Positions 38,245 through 53,355 of a DNA stretch of 64,000 bases are shown piece by piece (the first letter of the stretch is position 1; each line of letters opens with the position of its first letter). The notes beneath the pieces were generated by a model. That model ran no database searches, was not told the origin of the DNA, and saw only the letters and a list, made by a program, of their open reading frames with translations. Both the position numbers and the translations under genes were made by a program. This DNA is from Rachycentron canadum. Lineage: Eukaryota > Chordata > Actinopteri > Carangiformes > Rachycentridae. The stretch covers positions 9,668,816 through 9,732,815 of the forward strand of contig CM076660.1 in assembly GCA_038496675.1 (NCBI GenBank), read 5' to 3'.

Positions 38245-38382
38245 ATGGCTACACCACAGATGACATAGAGTTCTATTGGCGAGGAGGAGACAACGCTGTG
38301 ACGGGGGTGGACAAGATTGAGCTTCCCCAGTTCTCCATTGTGGATCATAAGCTCATCTCCAAGAATGTGGTCTTCTCCACAG
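38245..38382 (+). CDS. gabrb2: gabrb2 exon 6: loops B to C of the binding domain
   Basis: This 138-bp exon follows acceptor GTCTCAG and ends at donor CAG/GTAACG. Its first two bases complete Tyr157. It then encodes residues 158-202 (GYTTDDIEFYW through VVFST) and the first base of Gly203. It contains the loop F region and the start of loop C with Phe200 and Thr202, which cap bound GABA. Compared with the human protein as I recall it, there are conservative changes in this stretch (for example GGDNAVTGVDKIE and KLISKN before VVFSTG). The frame is continuous with exons 5 and 7. Confidence 0.96.
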
Positions 38383-42951
<4,569 letters not shown>

Positions 42952-43196
42952 GTATTACTACGGTGCTCACCATGACTACCATTAACACCCATCTGAGAGA
43001 AACACTTCCTAAAATCCCTTATGTCAAGGCCATAGACATGTACCTCATGGGCTGCTTTGTCTTCGTCTTCATGGCTCTGCTGGAGTATGCTCTGGTAAAC
43101 TACATCTTCTTTGGACGGGGCCCTCAGCGTCAGAAAAAAGCCGCTGAGAAGTCAACAACAGCCAACAACGAAAAGATGAGGATGGATCCAAACAAG
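42952..43196 (+). CDS. gabrb2: gabrb2 exon 8: M2 pore helix, M3 and start of intracellular loop
   Basis: This 245-bp exon follows a CT-repeat acceptor (CTCTCTCAG). It completes Gly254 and encodes residues 255-335: the M2 pore helix (ITTVLTMTTINTH), the M2-M3 linker (RETLPKIPYVKAID), M3 (YLMGCFVFVFMALLEY) and the first part of the cytoplasmic loop (GRGPQRQKKAAEK to MRMDPNK). Asn265 and Met286, known determinants of etomidate and loreclezole action on beta-2/3, are both present. The end is placed after AAC-AAG because the family sequence continues directly into MDPHEN of exon 9. The next bases are GCAAGA, a GC-type donor. The nearest GT is six bases on and would add Ala-Arg. Confidence 0.93.
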
Positions 43197-43202
43197 GCAA
43201 GA
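43197..43202 (+). promoter_or_regulatory. gabrb2: Non-canonical GC 5' splice site of exon 8
   Basis: The exon ends AACAAG and the intron starts GCAAGA. Apart from the C at position 2 this follows the donor consensus (AAG/GYAAGA), as GC-AG donors usually do. No GT lies at the position required by the conserved protein. The GT at 43203 has a poor context (AGA/GTAGCT). Confidence 0.72.
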
Positions 43203-43990
43203 GTAGCTTGTTTCTGTAGTTTGTGAATATAGTTTTTTTTTTCTTCTGCAAAATCTGCACATCAGGAGGAAAGCATCTACTCTATATGAGTTTCACTACG
43301 TTCATATGAAGTCAGTTCTTGTGTTCTAGATTCACACACATTCTCTGCGGTTTCCAGTGAAATCTTAATTCAATTATTCATAAAGCTGTTAAAGTAGCTC
43401 GGAATAATTACTAGCAAAGAAAAGAAATGTCACTGCTTGAAATTGAGGGGTGACCTAATGTTTCCTGCCTTCACCGTGCCAAGGAAAGCCAGCCTAATAA
43501 GCTTGTACTATCCCTGTTCGAAATCCAAATATGACGTGTTGCCAGCTGAAACAGAGGAAAAGAAGGTCTCTAAGGCACTTGACTATTTGTCTCGGTAGAA
43601 ACCATTGCATTCACCTTCCCAATTTGTGCCACTACCTGAAAGAAACCAATCGCTCTCGAGAGACAACATGGCTGCAAATGGACGTGCTGATATCGGGTGG
43701 AAACAAAACACTCACTAGAACTGTTAGAAATATGGCTGCATCAACAGCTGGGGGCATCAAGTGAAGGCAGCAAAACTAGACAGTTGAATCTGCTTAGAGG
43801 AGGATGCCTTGTTTAAGAGCAGTATTGAAGACCGTGTAGTTCATCTCCACGAGTATTTGCAGTTACTTGTGAACACAAAGATTTTATTATCTCATAAAAT
43901 GTAAATTATGTCCAATTTATGGTCACCTACATAAGTGCAGCCTCTTCACTCAATTTGTCAGGTAACCATGGCAATTCTGTTTGCTTGCAG

Positions 43991-44131
43991 TGGCTGGTGG
44001 GGAATGTGGTTGGCAGAGATGATACTCTGTATGCAAGAATGAAGCAAAGGGATCTTGATGGTCATGACTCGATGTGGGAACCTATCTTCGTGGATGACTC
44101 TGCAATTGGACTGGGTGATCAAAAGAATAAG
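43991..44131 (+). CDS. gabrb2: Candidate gabrb2 cassette exon (47-residue M3-M4 loop insert)
   Basis: An open stretch of 141 bp, exactly 47 codons in the phase of both neighbours, sits between TTTGCTTGCAG and AAG/GTACAG. It would insert Trp-Leu-Val-Gly at its start and Asp-Gln-Lys-Asn-Lys at its end, between Lys335 and Met336. The insert is acidic (9 Asp/Glu, 6 Lys/Arg), with no membrane segment or Cys. From family knowledge, mammalian GABRB2 has an optional 38-residue insert and chicken beta-2 an optional shorter one at this site. A weak likeness to the mammalian insert (a Lys-Gln followed by Ser-hydrophobic-Trp-acidic-Pro) is visible by eye, so homology is possible but unproven. Borders, phase and location support a real exon; transcript evidence is lacking. 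Confidence 0.68.
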
Positions 44132-44221
44132 GTACAGTGGGTTAAACTGCCACTGCACATGTATAGCATAAATTCATATACATTTTATAGCATAAACTGC
44201 TACAGTAGATGCTCCTGAGGA

Positions 44222-44340
44222 ATACTTTGGGCTTGCTTCTCTATGTTTACCAGCTAGTCGCTAACTTTGTCTGTCTGCTGCTTGGTGCTGGACAGGTAAA
44301 ACCAAAACAATGAGCTGAAAGAGGATAAAAAGCTTAACTG
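44222..44340 (+). mobile_element. gabrb2: Repeat fragment in the intron after the cassette exon
   Basis: The text ATGTTTACCAGCTAGTCGCT followed by AACTTTGTCTGTCTGCTGCT and GGTGCTGGACAGGTA, then ACCAAAACAATGAGCTGAAAG, matches from memory a fragment common in teleost introns. It occupies about a third of the 377-bp intron. It contains its own CAG/GTA junction (44295 region), which could act as a decoy splice site. Confidence 0.5.
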
Positions 44341-44508
44341 ATAATGAAAAGGTGACCCTTTGGACAATGCATGTAATGAATTGTTTCAACGTTTTTGAAA
44401 TATCATTTTGGTACTTAATTGTTTTTTTAAATGGTAAAATGTAACAAATATATTGTACTGTTGCATGATGTTAATACACTTGACCAACTTGACTTTTTCC
44501 TTGAATAG

Positions 44509-44856
44509 ATGGACCCACACGAAAACATCCTTTTGGGCACCTTGGACATCAAGAATGACATGGGCGTTTCAGAGCTGGCTCTGGGTCTCAATGACCCACG
44601 AAATACCATGCTGACATATGACAGTTCAACTTTACAGTACCGCAAAGCAGGGCTGGCCAGACACAACTTTGGCCGAAATGCACTGGAACGCCACATGACT
44701 CAAAAGAAGAGCCGACTACGGAGGCGCGCTTCACAGCTAAAAATCACCATCCCAGACTTGACTGATGTAAACTCTATTGACAAATGGTCAAGGATGATAT
44801 TCCCAACTGTCTTTTCCTTCTTCAACATCGTTTACTGGCTTTATTATGTCAATTAA
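44509..44856 (+). CDS. gabrb2: gabrb2 exon 9 (last coding exon): intracellular loop, M4 and stop
   Basis: This exon follows acceptor TTGAATAG and encodes 115 residues (336-450) ending at TAA (44854-44856). It begins MDPHENILLGTLDIKND. The loop carries QYRKAG, FGRNALERH and the basic phosphorylation site RRRASQL, where Ser410 is the PKA/PKC target known in beta-2. IPDLTDVNSIDKWSR precedes the fourth membrane helix (IFPTVFSFFNIVYWLYY), and the chain ends YVN. The central part of the loop (GVSELALGLNDPRN) differs from human more than the rest, as expected for this fast-evolving region. The ATG at the start is internal, not an initiator. Confidence 0.97.
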   Translation: MDPHENILLGTLDIKNDMGVSELALGLNDPRNTMLTYDSSTLQYRKAGLARHNFGRNALERHMTQKKSRLRRRASQLKITIPDLTDVNSIDKWSRMIFPTVFSFFNIVYWLYYVN

Positions 44857-47399
44857 ACAGAAAAAAAAGAACATCAGTGAGGGCAAGAACAAATGGCAAA
44901 ATATGTTGCTCATTTCTTGTTTGTATCTAGTTTGTTTCATTTTTATGTGATCTTGTAACACTGGACTGAATTACTATATTCAGGACTAGATTCATCATGT
45001 CTTGGATACCACATTTGCTGGCTAACACGTGAAAACCTTATAGAAGGAGAGATTACAAACATATAAGGTGCCTGTTCCTGAGTAATTGTTTAAAATTTAA
45101 CATATTTTGTGAATTGTGTATCTTGCCATTTTTTAAAATGTATGCATATTTTTTATGTTTTTGTTATGTTAGATTTACAATACACATAATTCATTGCCAA
45201 AATATCATATCATATATATTATATACAAATCAACAAGTTGACATATTAGTTTTAAATGACCATTCACTTTCACTGACACTGCTTAAAAGCAGTGATGTGA
45301 GTTTAAGTCATCATGGTTTTGTAAGATTAATAATGTCAAGGAAACAAAATCTATTGTTTCTAGAATTAATTTATACCAATATTATAAGGGCCTGAAATTC
45401 ACAATTTACAATATCATGTAATGTGAAGGAAATTTCAGATCAACCTTTTTGTACTTTAATATATTGACAGCACTATTATAATTTACTTCAAAGTATTTTT
45501 TCAGTTTATACACCATCCTAACAAGGTGGCATTATGTATATCAGCTAAGATCATTCCAAAACTTTCCAGGTTTCAATTCAGAGTGCACTCAAGAAGCCTG
45601 TTGAAGGTTAAAAATATATTAATGTAAAGACGCATGAAACTAATACAGCCAATCCCAATTGTCATTATTGTATTCTGTCCGACAAAACAACAGTAAGAAA
45701 ATTATTTAAGAAAGAAAATAGCAAATATTTGTCTTTGGCCAAATTGGCTTTAGCTACTTATATATTATTATAACTATTAATATTGGATTTTATCCCAAAG
45801 CAACATGTACATGGAATGTATGTCTTTGGGAAAGACTGTGTCTGAAGAAAGTAGTTTAGTCTTTAAGCAAGTGTAAATATAAATATCACATGTATAGCAT
45901 TAATTATAGGCAAAATATGACCAACAAAATACCTTTTTCAGCACTCTATTCTCACTTTCTTGGATACATATTTATAACACCAATATGAATTGTTCACAAC
46001 TGCTGAAAAGGCACTTTATCGGCTATAATTATTCGTCCATGGTTCAAGAAGAACACAGATGGCAAAGCTAAAACGACTCTACTGGTCCGCTGAAAGGCAA
46101 GAATGCATAAAAAGCACAAAATTCATCAAATATCAGGTGTTCACACCGTAATTTTAATCACATTGTTTTAATGCAAATAATTTTTCTTTTTGTTTCTGAT
46201 GTTCATATCCTATATCTGCCTCCCAAGACAGATTATTATTATTCGTTTAAAACCTCTTAGCCATGTATTGTTAAATGGGTTGATGATCATAAAGGATATA
46301 GCCGTAAATCCAAAACAAATTTACAGATTATAATTGCAGATTATTTACTAATAATGCTGTGCTTTTGACTGTATGTACACAAGGTAGATTTTTTAAAAGA
46401 TTTTGCACACAAGTTCTTAAAAGCCATAGCGGCTGTACCGTAGTTCTTCTAATACCTGGTGCTTATGGGGGCTGTCTTAAGAGGAACTTCATTAATATGA
46501 CTATGATTATACTTCATGTCTCAGTTACAACAAGGTTAAAAAAATATATACCTAGGGCTGCAATACACAAGGATGTCACATCCTTCTTCCCACAGATCTG
46601 CCACACTGTCTGTATGAATGAACTGTGGTGTTCAAGTTTCTTCTCTGAATGAGAACTAAACCAATCATCCAAGAGTTAAATATAAAGTATCGCTATGAAT
46701 TCAAGTTGGATGAGCTGACATCTAGAAAGAAGTTGGTTAGAGCCACTTTGTGTGACAAAGGCTCACGTATGAAATTGTACCAACATGAACGCTGTTGAAT
46801 ACGTAGACAGGTGAAGGGGGTAGCTCACATAAATCACACAGAAATGAAAAATAGTATCTAGAGTGTCTGTCTCCTTTGGAATAAAAAAAAAAAAAAGACC
46901 TAAGACAAAGGCATCCTCTCTCCTGGTACTCCATTCTTTTTGATTGCGGAGGCGTGAGTGAACACTTAACATTAATATTCTAAATCTTTACTTAAAATGT
47001 AGCCACCTACAGTTATGTCTCACTGCATGCTCTGTACAGTAGTAAGTCCTTGATATCCTGTTTTACATCATTTCTCCTGAACAATTTCATTTCGTTTGTG
47101 CTTTTGTGTTTAATTCACCTCAACTAAGAATACGTTCATATGTAATTGCAGTATTATAAAAAAAATGTTTGAATGGTATTGCAAATATTGATACGATAAA
47201 AAAATATTTACTTTTTGTTATAAAAGCCATTTATGTAATAGTTACAACTATTTTTAAAAAAACACTGATTCATTTTCACAAGCACTGCCCAACAACTGAC
47301 ATGTAAAACTTTAAACAATGTACACAAGTCTAACTTATAATATAGTCCAGTTCAGGTTGAACCTTGGGCTTTAACCTCACTGGTGTTCACATATTACTC

Positions 47400-47405
47400 A
47401 ATAAA
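47400..47405 (+). terminator. gabrb2: Candidate proximal polyadenylation signal
   Basis: AATAAA about 2.5 kb after the stop codon, followed within about 30 bases by TGTGTTATTTT and a T-rich stretch. This could give a shorter transcript. There is no direct evidence of use. Confidence 0.4.
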
Positions 47406-48692
47406 ATGTGTTATTTTCACTCACTTTTTGAGCTAGGTATTGAAAACTGCACACAGTAACTGCATTGTTATGTTCTCTGTTGGGTTTTTTTGATAGTTAT
47501 GGTGATTATGTCAACAAAATTCTTCTCACCTCTCATTTTTAATATATTTTTCTCTCAAACAAATATGTTAATTTTGTAACTAAGTTTAAAAAAAAAACAC
47601 ATGCACAAAGAGATCTGTATAAATTCTGTTAGAAAACTAAGAATTGGCATTCTAATTTTTTCTATAGATGAGGATGAGTTAAAATTTTGGATCATGTTCC
47701 AAAAAAAAAAAAAAAAATCGTATTTAAATTAGTATGTATATATCAGATAGTATATTATTAATCATCAATTGGAACATATTATTCTTGTAAATAAATACAA
47801 CTTTCTACAGAAAAGACAAAAAGACATTTTCAATATCATTTATACTGTAACATAAAGAGAATGCGAAGGCTGATGTGAAAAAGTGTAAATAGTCTATTTT
47901 ACAGTGTCACTTGATCACCTTTCTTTCTGTTATCTGTTTGTCAAAGCACATTTCTTTGGTTTTGCCAAAATGTAAACATGTATTCATGAATGTAGTTGAT
48001 ATTCTTTTGCAGCATGTATTTGCTGTAATGTGTCAGCAGAAGTATAACAATTTCTTGTACCAATGATCAGCTAAATACAGCTTAATGTACAAAACCTTTT
48101 ACACACACACACACACACTAAAGGTCAAGCGATTAAGAGGCTAATGATGCTTTTGTATCAGCCCAAAATTCAACCATCTCAGGTCAGCACAATTCACACT
48201 ACTAACAACACAACAACCACAAACTCCAACTGTAAACTCAAGAATTGTACTTGTGGGAAAGTACCTTAGTGAGCTTATTTCATTTGTTTTTCTGTAATTT
48301 GTTTGATTTTTCTGATTAATAGAAGTCACATAAAACCATATACAGTACTCAAACAGTACTAAGAGTATGGCACACTTAGACAGAATTGAAAAACTAAAAG
48401 TACTTTACAAGTCATTAAGGTATTAAATTCACCTCAGCCATAGACATGTTTCAAAATACCCAATATCAATTTATTTCTTAATCTTCAGAATAATACTGTA
48501 TGTGGTGTGACATGGCGTGTTTGAGTGTGAGAATGTGTGGTGGGTGTATGTTGGCCAGACAGTAATGTTTTCCAAAGCACACCAGAAACTGGAAAGAAAG
48601 GTCTGCTTCATAAGTTCTACACTTTGAATATGTGTTTGTACTTCACAGCGCTTTTTTTGTTTCATATATTTTTATACTTCTATACTCCTGTG

Positions 48693-48695
<3 letters not shown>

Positions 48696-48728
<33 letters not shown>
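48696..48728. repeat. Poly(A) 33-mer
   Basis: 33 consecutive A inside the proposed gabrb2 3' UTR, the longest homopolymer in the window. Confidence 0.95.
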
Positions 48729-48730
<2 letters not shown>

Positions 48731-49261
48731 CAAACACTGTTGTTTGGCAAAACCTTGTAAATCCAATTTGGCAGTTTTCACATTTATACTATACAGAATG
48801 ATTACATTGTCCACCGGGGATTCTGAAACTGAATGACATTTATGCTTAGGAAATCCTTTCATAATCCCTTGTATAAAGTTTAAAAATATATGGTTGTAAA
48901 TGGTTTGAAAATGGCTCTTTTTCTTTAATTCCTGGGAAGTTAAGGTTTTTGGAAATGCAAGGTTTTCATCAGACAGCGGTCTACTCTGGAGAGCAAGGAC
49001 AGGCTGACATCCTAAAAGCCTAAATGACATGTTGGTGACAGTGTATGTTTGCACACACTCACAGAAGAAGCCTTAGCCTCCTGCTGCGCTGGACTTCACT
49101 CCAAGCAGCATCAATCTTTCTTACCCTCTCAACACCTTCCACCTTGAAAAATTCCTGTTTGTGCCACACACGAGAACATTCCCAGAAACCCTGAGCTGTA
49201 CCCTTCTTATGGATAAGCCCTGTAAAAGTCAGTGTCTGTCTTTACTATGAAAACCTATGAA

Positions 49262-49282
49262 AATAAATACATTGTCAATAAA
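49262..49282 (+). terminator. gabrb2: Candidate distal polyadenylation signals
   Basis: Two AATAAA hexamers 15 bases apart (49262-49267 and 49277-49282) are followed by CTGTGAGTTTTTATTT about 20 bases on, a typical downstream element. This is the best candidate for the main transcript end. Confidence 0.5.
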
Positions 49283-52200
49283 TATTGTATACAGTTCTAA
49301 ATCTGTGAGTTTTTATTTAGGACTCAATTTGAAGAGAGAGAGAAAACTAAGACCATAAATATACAATTTTTGATGGACAGGAGACATGGGACATGGTTAC
49401 CACTTCATCCCAACTCTGATCAGTTCTCTGCTTGGTTTATGTGGCTGTGTGAAGATTTTTTAAATAACTTTATCCCAGTAGCTCCCAGGTGACGTTGGCA
49501 GTAAATAGCAAAAGTTTTCCAAGCCCCTGCTCATGCATTTGTTACACAGAAATCAGCATAATGTTGAGGCAAATAATACTTATCTGGAGTTGAGATATGC
49601 TGCTGCTGTTTAAGCATGTTTGTGATTTCAACACATTAACTAAGACAAACTAAGGCGCAGTGAATAAACGAATAAATATTAAAAATAAACCAACAAACTG
49701 ATTAAAAAAAGAAAGCTTTTTTTTTTTATTTATAGGAAAAATAATTCATGGGACTATCAAGACTCATCAGAACAGCTCAAACAAAAACTAGTCTGGACCT
49801 CAATAATTTAAGGACCTAAAGTGTTTGTCTGAATGGAATCTGAGTGTATTTGGCAAGTAAATATTTTTCAAAGCATATATAAAGAAACACAGTCCACTAT
49901 GCCTTGGAGTTATTTCCATAGTGAACAATTCCACACCCCACACTTTACATTCAATTCTGCCGACATCCAGTTCCAATGAAGGAAGTATTAGATATATAAA
50001 GTTTTATATGTATAAAGTTTCATTTATATAGTGAACAGAAACCATGTAGCACATAGCACACTTTAACTCAGATTTCTATCACCTTTTTAATGACTATAAC
50101 CGTGATACTGCTACTTAAGTTGCCTAAATTTCAAGTGTGTCATACTGAAATCACCATGCACACACTGTTTAATTTTTTAGCAATTAAAAATAGCAAAGAA
50201 TTGGTGGGCTTGCCATTATGTTGATGTGAAATTAACAAGCATTTTGCTGTTGTGGTCATTTACAGTTTTTTTTTGTTTTTTTTTTTAATACAGCAAAAAA
50301 GTTCTACTTTTCCACTGGACTCCAATCAAACAAATTACTCTAAACTTCATGCACTTTGCATTCACTCTGAATACAGTTCATACCAAAAGAAACCTAAACA
50401 TGAAGCTAAATCAGGAGAGCTCGGGCTTAAAGACACTTAACATTAAAAGAAATAGCTTGTCTTGTATGATGGCATTTTACTGCTCAATACAACTTGATCA
50501 GAAAGAAGATGTATTTTGACAACGCTATCAAGCGAAAAAGCCAAATGGCACTTATTCTCACTTATTCTCTTAATTTAAGTTGACTCACTTAGTCCTTTGC
50601 AGGAGGAAAGTGGGTGAAACCGCCATTGTCCAGTCAGACATAGCTCACTCTATATTCTATACTCAGATATTCTAGAGTATGGAAGCTTTTTAAAAGTTTT
50701 ACATTATATAAACATATTGTTAACATTCTGGTGATAGGGTTGAGTGGGCAGTTGTATGTCGTCAGCATGTTGTTATCTGTTGTTGTCGCACACATAAGTA
50801 ATCATAAAATGTGCTTTATTTTATGTATCTGTGCTCAGTTATTTAAACGGGTACATTTATTGCTGTGTGTTCCAGCATCAAGGCTGCTGATCTCTTTCTT
50901 TTACTCAGTCATCCACGCTCATATCAACAGTGAGAGTACTTGTCAAAAATGGTGCAAATTCTCACCCACCCCAAGCATCTTTTGCTTTCTGTATAATACA
51001 GCAAAGATGACATGATATTAAAGGTTTAATAGTGAGTGGACCGTCAAAGGAGCTATGTAGCTTGGAACAAACTGAATTCAGCAGTGAAACTGGAATCTTG
51101 CGAAGGCCTCAAGTTGGAATAGCACTTATTTACAATTCCATTCAAAATAGCCTTGTTTTAATAGTTGCCCGCTTCACCTTACGCACAAAGAGCTTCACTT
51201 TCAACTAAAGAGAGTTGGTGAGGTAAAGTCACACTCGAGTCATGTACTCCAATCATGCGGTTCAAGTGTTTTTAGCCGTTGGCAACTTGAAGCTTGACTT
51301 TAGCTTTTGCCGCACAAAAACCCTCAACATGACACTAGGGCATCTAGGTCATTTTTTATTTACTTTTTTTTTTATTTTTCCTAATTAGTAGACCACATTT
51401 ACATACCGAAACTTCAGGAGTTTCACTTCAACACTTGGGTAAACTGGGAGGGGAACATTGTTGCCAAATTACAAACTGTAGCCTCATTTAAATCCATTTT
51501 CACAACAAAATGCTGCTTAATCAAGCAGCCAACACAAGATTGTTGCGGCCCCAGAGAGTGCCATGTGCGATCAGTACTGGTGGCCTTGTGGTGATGGGAG
51601 TTTCACAAGCATGCCCAGAATGCATTCATGGGAGCAGAGGAAGCTGTTAATGAGAGAGTGTGGTTTCTGGAAGACAGTTATCACTAAGGACTGCTGAAGT
51701 GGCATCGCATTACTGTGCCCTTCAAAGTATCTGATAGCGATAGAGCCAGCATGGATGAGATGCCACAAATAAAACACTGCAGTGCCCTTGGGCAAGGCAC
51801 TGAAACTGTCCTGAGTTCCGGTGGAGGCTGTTGGCAGATATCGTGCTATTTCCAAGCTTAGAATGTGTGTGTTCAAAATGAATACAAAGCAACGTGTAAA
51901 CCAGCTTGATCAAAAGAATTTGCATCCCATGGCAACAAGGATCTTTTCAAATTTGCATTGCCTCTTTTCACACCAGCGCAGTGTATTGCTGAGATTTGAA
52001 ACCAAGCCACGGTGGAGTAGAAATAGAGCTCTGGTGGCTCTGGATAGGACGACATGAGTCATGACACAGAATGTAGATGTAGGCAGACCTGGCAGTGCAA
52101 CAAAGACATTAGGGCCGAATGCAAAATGCTCTTTTTCATCTTTCACCCACAACACCCGTTTTGGTCATCACCCACAGCTTGTGTGTGTGTGTGTCTGTGC

Positions 52201-53323
52201 ATAACTCAGAACATCTTTTTTTTTTTTTTTCCTTAATTCACCCAGTGTCTCAGATTAAACTGACAAAGGGAAGCTGTGTTTCTTCAGCCAAGATGTTACA
52301 CCGGCATTATCACAAAGGGTGACTCACCTACGAGAAATACAATATAAAAGCATGACTTTGTGAGTCATTACATTTGAGGCAAAGTGAAGTCACTGTAAGT
52401 GTGCGTGTGTGTTTGTTTTCTTCTTTTCTAAATAACTTGTGTGGCTCATGTTCAACACCACAAGACTAGATCTAGCAAGACTCTGTCACAACACGACTGA
52501 TCAATTAGTGTTGTACTTTCCACTGCAGCAGCCTTAGCCACAGCTGGCTTCCAAGGACTCCAACACAGAGGCACAGAGAAATCAGAGACAGAACCAGTGG
52601 TGTAGCCTGGCAGCAGTGCCTTTGTTAGCAGAGACAAATAGTTTCCTATAGCCACCTAGGATCCCACCCCTACCACCGCTAACGGTGACAAAATATCAAT
52701 CTGTTCCTCCCAATGTACAGGACTAAATATGTCCTCCTCGTGTATTCCCATTTATTTTCAGTGTATTTCCATTTCATAAAGAAAACACAATTGCAAAAAG
52801 TGAGAAAGGTTACTCCGAACAAAGAGCACCATCATGTCAAAACTTGATTGATGTTGACTTTAGCTGGCAAACTCTTTGCCCACCAAAGATATTGAGCCGA
52901 GTTGCCCCTCTTGCAAGGCAGAGCACGGTTGACAGATTAAAGCTTTACTTTTGTTACTCTGCTTTGTTAATTTATTTTCTCATCTTATGAAACTTCAAGA
53001 AACATCTTTAATTTCTCTGGCTCTGCCTCTCTCCCTCTGTAAGTGTGTGTCCCTAGTTAATTAGGAGGAATATATGTTAATGGGACGCTGCTAGCAGACT
53101 AATTAAGATTCTGATTAGAGGAAAGATACTGTCAGCCAGTCCCAGTGCGTGTGCTTGTGCCATTGTGTGCGCTTACGTGTGTGTCTTGCAGCTGGCTCGC
53201 TTGTCGAGGAAATCACCCAAGCTCTAACATGCACTGGATGAGCAGATTACACAATGTACTGTATCTGTTTGTTCTCTGGTGAGTAAATGAAACTGATTCT
53301 TAGCTACATTGGTGAATTACCAT

Positions 53324-53329
<6 letters not shown>

Positions 53330-53355
<26 letters not shown>
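53330..53355. repeat. Poly(A) 26-mer
   Basis: 26 consecutive A, preceded by TTTTGTT. Confidence 0.95.

Larger units (their letters stand above)
43197..44508 (+). other. gabrb2: gabrb2 intron 8, split by a candidate cassette exon
   Basis: If the cassette is skipped this is a 1312-bp intron with borders GC and AG. If it is used, it becomes introns of 794 bp (43197-43990, GC-AG) and 377 bp (44132-44508, GT-AG). The first part also has an open frame at 43531-43764, with no acceptor/donor pair or family likeness that would make it an exon. The second part carries a repeat-like fragment at about 44222-44340. Confidence 0.8.
44857..49300 (+). other. gabrb2: Probable long 3' UTR of gabrb2
   Basis: About 4.4 kb of AT-rich sequence follows the stop without any other gene signal. 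It ends near a pair of AATAAA signals at 49262 and 49277 followed by a T/G-rich stretch, a good cleavage context. Mammalian GABRB2 messages are known to have very long 3' UTRs. Earlier AATAAA hexamers at 47400 and 47790 could give shorter forms. Four Pumilio-type motifs (TGTANATA) lie at 45872, 47735, 47786 and 47884. The exact end is inferred. A 33-base poly(A) run at 48696-48728 lies inside the proposed UTR. Confidence 0.6.

Noticed and set aside
43531..43764. 77-codon open frame between exon 8 and the cassette exon
   Set aside because: No acceptor/donor pair in a compatible phase and no likeness to beta-subunit loop sequence.
51700..52060. CTTGGGCAAGGCACTGAA-type text suggesting a SINE
   Set aside because: The motif is common in fish repeats, but no full SINE structure (promoter boxes, tail, duplications) was seen. 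Left unassigned.
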